This document shows positions 1-8,097 of a DNA stretch of 64,000 bases, piece after piece (the stretch's first letter is position 1; every line of letters starts with the position of its first letter). This DNA comes from CBDCVA01 sp965222935 [NCBI: Candidatus Latescibacterota bacterium] (GTDB lineage: Bacteria > Latescibacterota > CBDCVA01). The notes beneath the pieces are model-generated. The model made no database searches, had not been told where the DNA came from, and saw nothing but the letters and a program-made list of their open reading frames with translations. The translations under genes were made by a program, and so were the position numbers. Where the stretch lies: NCBI GenBank assembly GCA_965222935.1, contig CBDCVA010000002.1:1860001-1924000 (forward strand), given 5' to 3'.

Positions 1-1
1 T

Positions 2-256
2 CCCGGCGGCGGTCACGCTCTGGCCAAGCGACCGCGTGACATCTCGGTCAAGGAGGTGCTCCACCTCTTCGAGGGTTCCAGCGAGGGCATCGATGGCCGC
101 GGCCGGCTCCCCGACTTGCCGCCGTCCGATCCAGTCCTCGGCGAACTGTGGCAGGATGTCGGGCGAGCGGTGGATGCCGTTCTGACGTCCGTCACCTTCG
201 AAGACCTCGGCGAACGCTATCGTCAGCAGTTACGTACCGTGAGCTACAGCATCTGA
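2..256 (+). CDS. Rrf2-family transcriptional regulator, C-terminal part
   Basis: The reading frame is already open at the window edge, so only the last 84 residues are present. They match the C-terminal half of Rrf2 regulators: a GGGHALAKRPRDIS segment (the usual GGGYxLARPPxxI wing of the winged helix), then VKEVLHLFEG, and the terminal LWQDVGRAVDAVLTSVTFEDL helix-strand pattern. No cysteine is visible in this part, so an Fe-S cluster as in IscR is not supported here. It ends 18 nt before a cysteine synthase gene on the same strand. Rrf2 proteins such as CymR control cysteine metabolism, so a role in regulating the downstream cysteine genes is a reasonable inference, not shown. Confidence 0.8.
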   Translation, partial: PGGGHALAKRPRDISVKEVLHLFEGSSEGIDGRGRLPDLPPSDPVLGELWQDVGRAVDAVLTSVTFEDLGERYRQQLRTVSYSI

Positions 257-274
257 CGGAGGCGACTAGCGCTC

Positions 275-1318
275 GTGACGTCGTCCAACCAAAAAGTGCC
301 CGCTCCGACGCCGGATTCCGCCAAGGCAGTGCCCCATCGCGGTGCGTCCGGGGCCGTGGGACTGGAGACCGGGCGGGTCAGAGCGCCGACGCTGCGCCGC
401 CCGGTCCGTGCCGACAGCGTCCTGGAGCTCATCGGCGGTACGCCGGTAGTGCGGCTGAACCGAATCGTGAATCCCCGGGACGCGACGGTGTGGGCAAAGC
501 TGGAAAGCTTTAACCCCGGCTGGAGCGTCAAGGATCGCATCAGCCTCTCGATGATCGAGGCCGCAGAAGAGGAGGGGCTCCTGGAACCGGGGAGCACCGT
601 TGTCGAGGCCACCAGCGGTAACACGGGCATAGGCCTGGCCCTGGTGTGCGCGGTCAAGGGCTATCGCCTGATCCTGACCATGCCCAATGACGCTAGCTTG
701 GAGCGCCGCCGCATCCTGAGAGCCTACGGTGCGGAGATCCTGCTCACGCCGCGCCCGCAAGGCATGTCTGGTGCCATCGAGGCGGCCGAGGATATCCTCG
801 AAAGGCACCCGGAGTACTTCGCCACGCGCCAGTTCCAGAACCCGGCCAACCCGTCCATGCATCGCCGCACGACAGCTCGGGAGATTCTCGAGCAGCTCCC
901 GAGGCCGCTCGATGCCATCGTCGTGGGCGTCGGAACGGGAGGCACTCTGACGGGCGTGGGGGAAGTGCTGCGGGAGCGGAACCCCGATCTGTACATCGTC
1001 GCCGTCGAGCCCTCCGACAGCGCTGTCCTCTCGGGCGGTGATCCAGGACCTCACCGCATCGAGGGTCTGGGCGCGGGTATCGTCCCCACCGTCCTCAACA
1101 TCGACCTGATCGATCGTGTGATCGCCGTTACGACGGAGGAGGCCAGAGCAGCAACGCGGCGCCTGGCCCGCGAGGAGGGCATCCTCGCAGGGATCAGTGC
1201 TGGCGCCAACATCCATGCCGCGATGCTCGTTGCACGCGAGCTGGGCCGTGGCAAGGCGCTACTGGTTGTCGTGCCCGATACCGGAGAACGTTACCTTTCT
1301 ACGGATCTGTTCGAATAG
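275..1318 (+). CDS. PLP-dependent cysteine synthase (CysK-like)
   Basis: This 347-residue fold-type II PLP enzyme should join a sulfur donor to an activated serine (usually O-acetylserine) to make cysteine in the cytoplasm. The PLP-binding lysine lies in SVKDR (K86). The substrate loop TSGNTG is at 113-118, the phosphate-binding GTGGT at 220-224 and the C-terminal GISAGAN near 307. Homology begins at about residue 47 (DSVLELIGGTP), so the first 45 residues are an unusual extension. The start is a GTG with GGAGG at 258-262. A later start cannot be excluded, but no ATG precedes the conserved core. It is followed 36 nt later by a second paralogous synthase, suggesting the two differ in acceptor or sulfur donor. 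Confidence is high for the family, moderate for the exact substrate. Confidence 0.92.
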   Translation: MTSSNQKVPAPTPDSAKAVPHRGASGAVGLETGRVRAPTLRRPVRADSVLELIGGTPVVRLNRIVNPRDATVWAKLESFNPGWSVKDRISLSMIEAAEEEGLLEPGSTVVEATSGNTGIGLALVCAVKGYRLILTMPNDASLERRRILRAYGAEILLTPRPQGMSGAIEAAEDILERHPEYFATRQFQNPANPSMHRRTTAREILEQLPRPLDAIVVGVGTGGTLTGVGEVLRERNPDLYIVAVEPSDSAVLSGGDPGPHRIEGLGAGIVPTVLNIDLIDRVIAVTTEEARAATRRLAREEGILAGISAGANIHAAMLVARELGRGKALLVVVPDTGERYLSTDLFE

Positions 1319-1354
1319 CGGACGGGGCGCTCTGCCGCCATCCATAGAAGCCCC

Positions 1355-2350
1355 ATGAGTTCATCGCCGATCACCGCCGTACCCGAGCAGAAGGCCTCGC
1401 CTGCGCCGCCGCGTGTTTTCGAGCCCTTCGGGCTTGGACGCGTGGGGAACACGCCGCTGATCCGTATTGAGCCGTGGACATCCGTCCGTCCTGGCGTCGA
1501 GGTCTGGGCGAAAGCGGAGTGGTACAACCCTGGCGGCTCGGTCAAGGATCGCCCCGCTCTGAGCATGCTCGACGCGGGTGGGCGTGACGGGAAGCTTGTC
1601 CCAGGCAAAGTGATCCTGGATTCCACGTCGGGCAATACGGGTATTGCCATGGCGCTCTACGGGCAGTTGAAGGGCTACCTCGTGGAACTGACGATCCCCG
1701 ACGGTGCCAGCGAGGAGCGCAAGAAGCTGGCTTTGGCCCTGGGTGCGACGCTCCACATCACCGACCCTATGGAGGGCTCCGACGGAGCGGCGGAACTGGC
1801 CCATCGCCTGCGCGATGAAGACCCGGACAAGTACTTCATGCCAGACCAGTACAACAACGCTAACAACCCCCTGGCGCACTACGAAACGACCGGACCGGAA
1901 GTCTGGCGCCAAACCGAGGGCCGCGTGACTCACTTCGTCGCCGGCATCGGTACGGGCGGGACGATTATGGGCACGGGGCGGCGGCTCAGGGAGTACAGCC
2001 CGCAGGTTCAGATCATCGCTGTCGAGCCGGAGCATGCCTTCCACGGCCTCGAAGGTCTCAAGCACATGGCGACCTCGGTGGTCCCGGGCATCTACGACGA
2101 GTCATTCCCCGACAGGAAGATCAGTGCCCCCAGCGAGGCAGCCTACGAGACGGTCCGAGCGTTGGCTTGGGAGGCGGGGCTTCTGGTGGGGCAGTCGAGC
2201 GGAGCGGCGGTTTGGGCGGCGCTTCAGGTGGCGAAGGAACTGGACGAAGGCGTGGTTGTGACCATTCTGCCCGATAATGGCGAGAAGTACCTCTCGACAC
2301 GATTGTGGGAAGGTGTCCCCGGTGTGGGGACCACCGCGAAGGCGTACTAG
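1355..2350 (+). CDS. cysM: cysteine synthase, CysM-like, probably CysO-dependent
   Basis: This second fold-type II PLP synthase has 331 residues. PLP lysine K64 lies in GGSVKDR, the TSGNTG loop is at 91-96 and GIGTGGT at 198-203. Family knowledge: in Mycobacterium tuberculosis, CysM uses O-phosphoserine and the thiocarboxylated carrier CysO, and is encoded beside the JAMM peptidase Mec. The next two genes here encode exactly such a JAMM protein and a CysO-like carrier, so this copy is the likely CysO-dependent synthase. The segment GLEGLKHM...VVPGIYD aligns by eye with the mycobacterial region holding the phosphoserine-binding Arg220. The equivalent here appears to be Lys236, so O-phosphoserine use is plausible but untested. 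The start ATG gives a proline-rich N-terminal leader. Confidence 0.85.
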   Translation: MSSSPITAVPEQKASPAPPRVFEPFGLGRVGNTPLIRIEPWTSVRPGVEVWAKAEWYNPGGSVKDRPALSMLDAGGRDGKLVPGKVILDSTSGNTGIAMALYGQLKGYLVELTIPDGASEERKKLALALGATLHITDPMEGSDGAAELAHRLRDEDPDKYFMPDQYNNANNPLAHYETTGPEVWRQTEGRVTHFVAGIGTGGTIMGTGRRLREYSPQVQIIAVEPEHAFHGLEGLKHMATSVVPGIYDESFPDRKISAPSEAAYETVRALAWEAGLLVGQSSGAAVWAALQVAKELDEGVVVTILPDNGEKYLSTRLWEGVPGVGTTAKAY

Positions 2351-2397
2351 CGTGATGGCCTCGTCCCTAGTTCCCTAAGATGAGCCTGGACTGAACG

Positions 2398-2856
2398 ATG
2401 CTCGTGATGACGACTGTGCAGCTCGACGACGTTTACGGGCACGGTGCGGAAGGCTACCCGTACGAGTGTTGCGGCCTTCTTTTGGGCACCCCGGAAGCGG
2501 ACGGCCGCCAGATCGTCCGAGCGATCCGGCGTGCCCGTAACGCGAACACCGAGCGTACCAGAGACCGGTACGAGGTCCACCCCGAGGATTTCGCCGCCTC
2601 CGACCGCGAAGCTGAGAGGAACGGCTGGGAAATCCTCGGCTGCTACCATTCGCACCCCGATCACCCAACCATCGCCTCGGCCACCGATCTCGAGCGTGGC
2701 TGGGGCGGAGATTTCGTCTACTTGATCGTCTCTATCGTCCGCGGTGAGGCCGTCGACCGCCGCGCATGGCTGCTCGATGGGCTGACCGGCCGCCGGGAGG
2801 AAATGCCCGTGATGGAGCTGGCACCAGAGCCCGAGGGCGCTACGTCCTCAGCGTAA
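2398..2856 (+). CDS. M67-family JAMM metallopeptidase (Mec-like)
   Basis: This 152-residue zinc peptidase has a complete JAMM signature: Glu23 (YECCG), His84-Ser-His86, seven residues, Ser94, two residues, Asp97. Family knowledge: Mec of M. tuberculosis releases cysteine from the CysO-cysteine adduct, and QbsD- or HcyD-type relatives trim short tails from ubiquitin-like sulfur carriers to expose the GlyGly end. The adjacent carrier has two residues after GlyGly, so this enzyme may do both jobs. An alternative ATG lies 9 nt downstream at 2407. It sits 47 nt after cysM and 42 nt before the carrier gene, consistent with one operon. The C-terminal ~15 residues are low-complexity and probably disordered. 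Confidence 0.88.
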   Translation: MLVMTTVQLDDVYGHGAEGYPYECCGLLLGTPEADGRQIVRAIRRARNANTERTRDRYEVHPEDFAASDREAERNGWEILGCYHSHPDHPTIASATDLERGWGGDFVYLIVSIVRGEAVDRRAWLLDGLTGRREEMPVMELAPEPEGATSSA

Positions 2857-2898
2857 AGAAGCCCACAACGAAGACGCGTTCAGATGGAGTGACTGCCG

Positions 2899-3183
2899 AT
2901 GCCCAAAGTGACCGTTCGCATTCCGACACCCCTTCGCAAGATGACGAGTGGACAGGCTGAGGTCGAGATCGAGGCGACCACGGTCGAGGAGCTGATCGAT
3001 AACCTCGACCAAGCTTACGCCGGCACCCGCGACCGGCTCGCCGACGAGAACGGCGATGTGCGCCGCTTCGTGAATCTGTTCGTCAACGACGAGGACATCC
3101 GCTTTCTTCAGGGCAAGGACACACGCCTGGAGGACGGAGATGCCGTCAGCATCGTCCCCGCCATCGCCGGCGGAACTCCATGA
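2899..3183 (+). CDS. ubiquitin-like sulfur carrier (CysO/MoaD/ThiS family)
   Basis: This 94-residue beta-grasp protein starts MPKVTVRIPTPLRKMTSGQ and ends PAIAGGTP. In this family the C-terminal GlyGly is adenylated and converted to a thiocarboxylate, which hands sulfur to a synthase. The neighbouring CysM-like enzyme is the obvious acceptor. Here the diglycine is followed by Thr-Pro, so it is not the terminus: the stop codon directly follows ACT CCA. The adjacent JAMM peptidase could remove these two residues, as known for QbsE/QbsD. No MoeB/ThiF-type activating enzyme is present in the window, so one must act from elsewhere. The queE gene starts 58 nt downstream. Confidence 0.88.
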   Translation: MPKVTVRIPTPLRKMTSGQAEVEIEATTVEELIDNLDQAYAGTRDRLADENGDVRRFVNLFVNDEDIRFLQGKDTRLEDGDAVSIVPAIAGGTP

Positions 3184-3241
3184 ACGGACGAGGTTCGCGG
3201 TCTTCAGTCGAACGGCGTTGCTGAACCCGAGTCGAACCACC

Positions 3242-3919
3242 ATGGCGCTCCGGAAGTTCGAACCCGAGGTCGAGACGACCGCCTTGGTCGTCAACGAACT
3301 GTTCCGTAGCATTCAGGGGGAAAGCACCTATCAGGGCTGGCCTTGCACTTTCATTCGCTTGACGGGATGCGGTCTCCGCTGTTCCTACTGCGACACGACT
3401 TACGCTTTCCACGAAGGCCGGCGTATGACCCTGGATGAGGTGCTCGAAGCGGTCGCTGCGTTTGGCCTACCCCTGGTCGAGGTCACCGGCGGTGAACCGC
3501 TGGAGCAGGAGTCGGTCTACCCACTGATGGGTCGCCTGCTCGAGCGGGGCTACCAGGTGCTCCTGGAGACGAGCGGCGCTCTGGACGCGGCCCGCGTCCC
3601 CGAGGGGGTCGTGCGGGTCCTCGACGTCAAGACCCCTGGCTCGGGTGAGAGCGGCCGTATCCACTGGCCTAATCTCGAGAAGGCCCGCCCCACCGATCAG
3701 TTCAAGTTCGTCCTCATCGATGAGGACGACTACCGCTGGGCGGTGGAGATCGTCGAGCGCTATCGGCTGCGCGAGCGGGCGGTGGTCCTCTTCAGCCCAT
3801 CCTTCGACGGCCTGGAGCCGCGTGTGCTCGCCCAATGGGTCCTGCGCGATCGGCTTGACGTCCGCCTCAACCTGCAACTCCACAAGGTCATCTGGTCGCC
3901 GGGTGCACGGGGTGTCTGA
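3242..3919 (+). CDS. queE: 7-carboxy-7-deazaguanine synthase QueE
   Basis: This radical SAM enzyme has 225 residues and converts 6-carboxytetrahydropterin to 7-carboxy-7-deazaguanine, the ring-contraction step towards preQ0, queuosine and related deazapurines. The cluster motif is C43-x3-C47-x2-C50 (CGLRCSYC), preceded by the QueE-typical [20 protein letters not shown] segment. VTGGEPL near residue 80 is the SAM-binding GGE motif. A longer frame reaches back to 3140, but those 34 residues overlap the carrier gene and look unlike the family. [11 protein letters not shown] at 3242 is the better start. It overlaps queC by 8 nt, so the two are translationally coupled. Confidence 0.93.
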   Translation: MALRKFEPEVETTALVVNELFRSIQGESTYQGWPCTFIRLTGCGLRCSYCDTTYAFHEGRRMTLDEVLEAVAAFGLPLVEVTGGEPLEQESVYPLMGRLLERGYQVLLETSGALDAARVPEGVVRVLDVKTPGSGESGRIHWPNLEKARPTDQFKFVLIDEDDYRWAVEIVERYRLRERAVVLFSPSFDGLEPRVLAQWVLRDRLDVRLNLQLHKVIWSPGARGV

Positions 3920-4622
3920 GTCCGTGGCTAACGCTCAGGATCTAGCCGTCGTCTGCGTCTCGGGCGGAATGGACAGCCTGGTCACAACCGCCATCGCTGC
4001 AACCGAGCACGAGGCCCTGGCGCTTCTGCATGCCAGCTATGGCCAGCGCGCCACCGAGGCGGAGCGCGTGTGCTTCGAGGCCATCGCTCGCCACTACCGA
4101 GCAGCACACGCTCTGGCCATCGACTTGCCGCATCTGGGGCGGATCGGAGGCTCCAGCTTGACCGATTCGAGCATTCCCGTCACCGAAGCCGACCTGGACA
4201 ATCCCGATATCCCGACCTCTTACGTCCCCTTCCGAAATGCCCATTTTCTCGTTGTCGCGGCGAGCTGGGCCGAGGTCCTGGGCGCGAGGTGGATTTACAT
4301 CGGCGCGGTCGAGGAAGATAGCTCAGGCTACCCCGATTGCCGCCGCGAGTACTATGACGCTTTCGAGCGCCTGATCGCCCTCGGCACGCGGCCCGAGACC
4401 CGCATTAGCATTGCCACGCCGCTCATCGGGATGCGTAAGGCCCAGATCGTCCGTAAAGGCGCCGCGCTGGGCGCGCCCTTCGAACACTCCTGGTCCTGTT
4501 ATCGACCGGGCCCGATCGCCTGCGGCCACTGCGATAGCTGCGCCCTGCGCCTGCGGGCCTTTCGCGAGGCCGGTGTCACCGATCCCATCTCGTATGAGAC
4601 AGCCGAGGTACCGAATGCCTGA
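3912..4622 (+). CDS. queC: 7-cyano-7-deazaguanine synthase QueC
   Basis: This 236-residue enzyme makes preQ0 from 7-carboxy-7-deazaguanine using ATP and ammonia. The PP-loop SGGMDS is at residues 17-22, and the C-terminal zinc site is visible as four cysteines in [19 protein letters not shown] chose the GTG at 3912 because it keeps the beta-strand before the PP-loop and couples to the end of queE. GTG 3924 is an alternative. The C-terminus overlaps the first possible folE2 ATG (4615). Queuosine, archaeosine-like or DNA deazapurine products are all possible; no tgt, queF or dpd genes lie in the window. Confidence 0.93.
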   Translation: MSESVANAQDLAVVCVSGGMDSLVTTAIAATEHEALALLHASYGQRATEAERVCFEAIARHYRAAHALAIDLPHLGRIGGSSLTDSSIPVTEADLDNPDIPTSYVPFRNAHFLVVAASWAEVLGARWIYIGAVEEDSSGYPDCRREYYDAFERLIALGTRPETRISIATPLIGMRKAQIVRKGAALGAPFEHSWSCYRPGPIACGHCDSCALRLRAFREAGVTDPISYETAEVPNA

Positions 4623-4701
4623 AACAGAGATTGCTACCGACGCCCTTCCACGGCGGGCTCGGGATGACGAAGGTCCCGGTGCAGGGGGACCGGTGCCCAT
4701 G

Positions 4702-5493
4702 CCGGATGTGCAGAGCGAGCACGATCAAAGGGAGACGGCCATCGACCGGGTGGGCATCAAGAACCTGCGCTACCCCATCGTCGTGCGCGACCGTGCCCGA
4801 GGCACACAGGCGACGGTCGCCATGATCGAGATGTGCGTGGACCTGCCCCATCACTTCCGGGGCACGCATATGAGTCGGTTCCTCGAGGTGCTCAATGGCC
4901 ACCACCGGAGCATGTCCTTCAGTCGGCTGGATGCCATTCTCTGCGAGATGAAGAACCGGCTCGACGCCGAGAGCGCTTATCTCAAGCTCACCTTTCCCTA
5001 CTTCGTCGAGCGCGCCGCGCCGGTCACCGGCGCCCGGAGCCTCTCGGAATACCAGTGCAGCTTCGAGGGCACCCACGCCCGGAGCGGCGATTTTATCCTC
5101 GGCGTGACCACCGGAATCACCACGCTGTGCCCCTGCTCCAAGGAGATCGCCGAACGGGGAGCCCACAACCAGCGCGGCGAGGTGCGGCTGAGGGTTCGGC
5201 CCCGAGAGGACCTATGGCTTGAGGATCTCATCGACCTGGTCGAAAGCTCCGGCTCCGGACGGCTCTACAGCCTCCTCAAGCGTGAGGATGAGAAGGCCGT
5301 CACCGAGTGGGCCTACGACCATCCGGCCTTCTGCGAAGACGTGGTCCGCGCTGTCGCCTGGGAGCTCGACCGTAATCCCAACATCCTCTGGTACGATGTC
5401 GAGTCGGAGCACTTCGAGTCCATCCACTTCCACAACGCTTACGCCCGCATCACCCGTGATAAGCGCGAGACCCAGGGAGCAACCCGCTCTTAG
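4702..5493 (+). CDS. folE2: GTP cyclohydrolase FolE2 (type IB)
   Basis: This is the zinc-independent type of GTP cyclohydrolase I, making dihydroneopterin triphosphate, the entry substrate for folate and for the queD-queE-queC route. Recognisable segments are MPDVQ at the N-terminus, DRVGIKNLRYPI, HHFRGTHMSRF, and the metal/active-site stretch TTLCPCSKEI with HNQR after it. The ATG at 4702 gives 263 residues, the normal length, and starts as in characterised members. An in-frame ATG at 4615 overlapping the queC stop would add 29 low-complexity residues and cannot be excluded. Its placement after queE and queC points to supply of pterin for preQ0. The linking enzyme QueD is absent here. Confidence 0.93.
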   Translation, partial: PDVQSEHDQRETAIDRVGIKNLRYPIVVRDRARGTQATVAMIEMCVDLPHHFRGTHMSRFLEVLNGHHRSMSFSRLDAILCEMKNRLDAESAYLKLTFPYFVERAAPVTGARSLSEYQCSFEGTHARSGDFILGVTTGITTLCPCSKEIAERGAHNQRGEVRLRVRPREDLWLEDLIDLVESSGSGRLYSLLKREDEKAVTEWAYDHPAFCEDVVRAVAWELDRNPNILWYDVESEHFESIHFHNAYARITRDKRETQGATRS

Positions 5494-5509
5494 AGAGACG
5501 AGGTGTCAG

Positions 5510-5908
5510 ATGTCCGCCACGGGCGAACCGACGGGAATGAAAACCAGGCTTGAATGCGTCATACCCATCCTGAGTGTAAAGAGCCTTCCTGCCAGCGTCG
5601 ACTATTATATCAACGTGCTCGGCTTCAAGACGGATTGGAGCGATGACACTGCCGCCGCGCAGGTATCGCGCGACGGCTTCCCCATCATGTTGTGCCAGGG
5701 CGAACAGGGAAACCCCGGGACGTGGGTCTGGATCGGCGTCGATGGAGATATCGATGCGCTTTGCCAGGCGTGCAGGTCGAGCGGCGCTACGATTCGTCAG
5801 GAGCCGACGAACCACGAGTGGGCGTATGAAATGAGAGTCGAGGACCCGGACGGCCACGTGCTGCGCTTCGGCACAGAGCCTAAAGCAGACGAGCCGTACA
5901 GCGACTGA
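5510..5908 (+). CDS. VOC (glyoxalase/bleomycin-resistance) family protein
   Basis: A single VOC beta-alpha-beta-beta-beta domain of 132 residues. PILSVKSLPASVDYYINVLGF is the N-terminal half and YEMRVEDPDGHVLRFG the C-terminal half with the usual metal-ligand glutamate/histidine region. The family includes glyoxalase I, extradiol dioxygenases and antibiotic-binding proteins. Without substrate residues the role cannot be assigned. The start at 5510 follows a GACGAGGTG ribosome-binding stretch; ATG 5537 is an alternative. It is 16 nt after folE2 and likely the last gene of the (+) operon. The next genes run on the opposite strand. Confidence 0.8.
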   Translation: MSATGEPTGMKTRLECVIPILSVKSLPASVDYYINVLGFKTDWSDDTAAAQVSRDGFPIMLCQGEQGNPGTWVWIGVDGDIDALCQACRSSGATIRQEPTNHEWAYEMRVEDPDGHVLRFGTEPKADEPYSD

Positions 5909-5994
5909 GTTCGCCACCCCAGCGTAAGGTAATGGTCAGAGAATGTTCTACTGAAAGAACGCCGTCTTCACCCCGCCCCACGATGCCCATCGCC

Positions 5995-7236
5995 TTATTT
6001 GAGGATCATCAGCTTTCTTTTCTTGAGTTGCTCCCCGGCGCGGAGGTTGGCCACATAGATGCCACTGCCCACCGTGTGGCCCTGGCTGTTTTTACCATCC
6101 CACGCCACGTTGTGCTCCCCGACCGGCCACAGTCCCAGGGGAACCAGGGTCCGTACTTTCTGCCCCATCACGTTGTAGATCTGAAGCTCCACTTGCATGG
6201 CCCGGGGCAGGCTGAACCGGAAGGTCGTCGAGGGGTTGGCGGGATTGGGCCTGGTCTCGAAAGCGACCCCGGTGGAACCGTCCTCCATAAGACTCTCGGA
6301 CGGATGTGCAGCGGATGAGGTGTCAGGCAGTTCCGTGGTGATACTCACCCCCCACCCTTGTATATCAGTCAGTGCCATATGGGCCAGCTCGTTTTCCGCA
6401 CGTCCGGGAAAGTCCGTCGCTATCGCCTGATACGCGTTCTTGGCCGCCTGGAGATCGCCCAGGTAGTGGTGGTAGGTATCGGCGATGTTGATGCGGGCCA
6501 TCACCCCCTCGGGGGAATCCGGAGTGGCCGCCGCAATCGCCCTGTAGCCTTGCAGGGCCTCCGTGATCCGCCCCGCATCCAGCCAACTGCGCAGCCTCCA
6601 GTCACGAGCCTCCCGGCGCATGTTCTCCGACGTCGCACTCTGCTCGATCTGACGACAATACACGGCCATCGCCACCATGTCCCGGCCGCTGTTGCGCCAG
6701 GTGCTGTACAGCCGGCCCAGCGCGTGGCGCGCCAGGGGATGGTCCGGTTGGCCCGTTACGATGCTTCGATATTGCTCGGCGGCCTCCATAAGATGCCCGG
6801 TTCGCTCCAACGCCTTGGCCTGTTGCAGTTGCAGCGCTACGCCATCAGTGGCAACCTTTGGGGCGCCGGTAACGTTCTGACGACTGGAGGGATGCGCATA
6901 GTCGATGGAGTCCGCTGGCGAGAATAGGGAAGGAGAAGGCGTTTCGCTCCCCCACCAGTTGCGGCGCACTTTGAGCTTGTTGAAGCTCGATAACGAATCG
7001 ATATACACCGCATAGCCCGAGTCGGAGGGAACAATATCATTGAGATGCAAGATGGAATGGTCAAGCCTGGGTTGGCAGTTGTTCTGCAGGTACAGTTCAT
7101 AGGTCCCGTTGCTGGAAAAATCATTCGGATTGAAAGAGTCGTCCATCACTGGGTCCGCGCGACCGTACATGCGCAATCCATAGGTATCGTTATTGGCGAT
7201 CCGACAGTTCTTGAGCACGGGGTCCGATAGAAAAGC
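5995..7236 (-). pseudogene. M6-type metalloprotease gene, 3' part cut off by transposon
   Basis: This is the C-terminal third of the secreted protein whose 5' part lies at 12834-15170. It opens in a right-handed beta-helix region (repeated short NCRIANND / GLRMYG turns). A TPR-like helical stretch follows at about residues 130-290 of the fragment (LQQAKALERTGHLMEAAEQYR, LARHALGRLYS). It ends with a FlgD-like/T9SS-type tail containing NPANPSTTFRFSLP, YNVMGQKVRTLV and the final KRKLMILK. The codons immediately upstream (AFLSDP then GTG) run into the transposon end, so no native start exists; translation from the internal GTG at 7218 would be accidental. Removing the transposon and one copy of ATAGATGC joins GIY directly to AFLSDP in frame. 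Confidence 0.9.
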
Positions 7237-7244
7237 ATAGATGC
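7237..7244. repeat. left 8-bp target-site duplication of the transposon
   Basis: ATAGATGC immediately precedes the left GGG terminus. The identical octamer at 12834-12841 immediately follows the right CCC terminus. An 8-bp duplication is the length reported for IS1595-family elements, which agrees with the transposase inside. Confidence 0.95.
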
Positions 7245-7274
7245 GGGAATTATATATTTAAGTCTATACACCCC
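7245..7274. repeat. left terminal inverted repeat
   Basis: Begins GGGAATTATATA. Aligned with the reverse complement of 12804-12833 it matches at 23 of 30 positions, with the outer 12 identical. It directly adjoins the left target duplication. Confidence 0.92.
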
Positions 7275-7354
7275 CTCCTCTATCCCCAATATAACACTTG
7301 CCTTCTCTCCATCAAACCCATATGTTACTAACAGGTTAGGAGAGGAGGAGAACT

Positions 7355-7561
7355 ATGGCTACTCAATGTTTGGAAACTGAGACTCCAGAAGATCAGCGAG
7401 CCGTCGGAGTTGCCCACAGGCAGCGGACGCGGCTTCGGCACATGTACGATCAACTCCTCGACCTGGAGTCTCAACGTCTTGAACTTCTAAGAGATATATA
7501 TTCTCACCATGCTTCGGGTGAATTAGGAACCGGACCTCTGCCTCCTTTCCCCAATAGGTAA
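7355..7561 (+). CDS. small helical hypothetical protein, transposon left end
   Basis: A 68-residue ORF preceded by a very strong ribosome-binding sequence (GGAGAGGAGGAG just before the ATG). The middle part (RTRLRHMYDQLLDLESQRLELL) looks like an amphipathic helix or short coiled coil. I do not recognise it. An ORF of 81 residues on the opposite strand (7359-7604) also has a strong ribosome-binding site and overlaps it almost completely, so only one may be real. I prefer this one because it reads inward from the terminal repeat, but the choice is weak. Confidence 0.4.
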   Translation: MATQCLETETPEDQRAVGVAHRQRTRLRHMYDQLLDLESQRLELLRDIYSHHASGELGTGPLPPFPNR

Positions 7562-7634
7562 TGCTGTCCAGTCTTATCTTGGGTATACGGGATGGTCTAG
7601 GCATCGTTCACTCCTTCCTTGGAGGATTTACAAA

Positions 7635-7811
7635 ATGCGTAACCGACTGAAGGACGACTGGCAGGAGAGGATCAAGGGCTTCCTTCCGAAGCCAGCAAAG
7701 AAAAACCCCGATCCTCTCGGCTTGCTGGAAGACCCCCTTAAAGCCAATATGAGAAAGCTACGACGCCTCCTCAAGGAGCTCAAGGCGATTGGTAAGCGTA
7801 GCGACGATTGA
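7635..7811 (+). CDS. 58-residue basic protein sharing its start with a right-end gene
   Basis: Short ORF with GGAGG before the ATG. It begins MRNRLKDDWQERIKGFLPKP and continues lysine- and leucine-rich to KRSDD. The opening resembles the (-) strand ORF at the other end of the transposon (12371-12781, MRNRLKDGWIARDEILKMIPKP), so the two look like paralogues placed symmetrically, both reading inward. Function unknown. Its 3' end overlaps by 54 nt the convergent ORF 7758-7979. Confidence 0.5.
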   Translation: MRNRLKDDWQERIKGFLPKPAKKNPDPLGLLEDPLKANMRKLRRLLKELKAIGKRSDD

Positions 7812-7979
7812 CTCCAGCTTTTCGACCTTCTGCTCCAGTTCGCTCCTCTCCGATATTTCAAGCAGGATTCCGGCAGCTTGGATTAGTGGTTCAACCTTGC
7901 CGCCTAACCTGTCCGTAATGACCTTTCTAAGAAACGTGCGTACGAACTCACAGTCGTCTTCAATGTTCTGGTTACTCAT
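7758..7979 (-). CDS. small coiled-coil protein, left outward-reading gene
   Basis: A 73-residue ORF starting MSNQNIEDDCEFVRTFL and ending in a leucine-heptad segment (ELEQKVEKLESIVATLTNRLELLEE), a clear coiled coil. It has GGAGG eight bases before the ATG. The 85 bases upstream are nearly the same as those before the right-end gene 12329-12655, which also encodes a coiled-coil protein reading outward. Function unknown; an oligomerising regulator or an accessory transposition factor are possibilities I cannot separate. Confidence 0.5.
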   Translation of the reverse strand: MSNQNIEDDCEFVRTFLRKVITDRLGGKVEPLIQAAGILLEISERSELEQKVEKLESIVATLTNRLELLEEAS

Positions 7980-8062
7980 CGTCCATTCCTCCCTAGTCGG
8001 TTAGTGGACGGTGACAGCGCCTAGCTGAGACCACCTTAGCTAGGCGCTCCCAATATACGAGG
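7980..8062 (-). repeat. left copy of duplicated leader with hairpin
   Basis: Read on the (-) strand it runs CCTCGTATATT, a hairpin, TCACCGTCCAC, then GGAGGAATGGACGATG into gene 7758-7979. The hairpin is a perfect 11-bp inverted repeat (8016-8026 AGCGCCTAGCT with 8038-8048). The same order of blocks occurs at 12247-12331 in the opposite orientation. A regulatory leader or attenuator is likely because the downstream coding parts are much less similar. Confidence 0.75.
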
Positions 8063-8097
8063 AGGCTACATGAGCCTCAAGAGGACCGGACGGCTCA

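Noticed and set aside
266-1216. Long open frame on the (-) strand opposite the first cysteine synthase
   Set aside because: High GC content opens antisense frames. It has no family features, while the (+) frame has every PLP-enzyme motif.
7359-7604. 81-residue (-) strand ORF at the left transposon end with a good ribosome-binding site
   Set aside because: Overlaps the (+) ORF 7355-7561 almost fully. Either could be real; I kept the inward-reading one and lowered its confidence.
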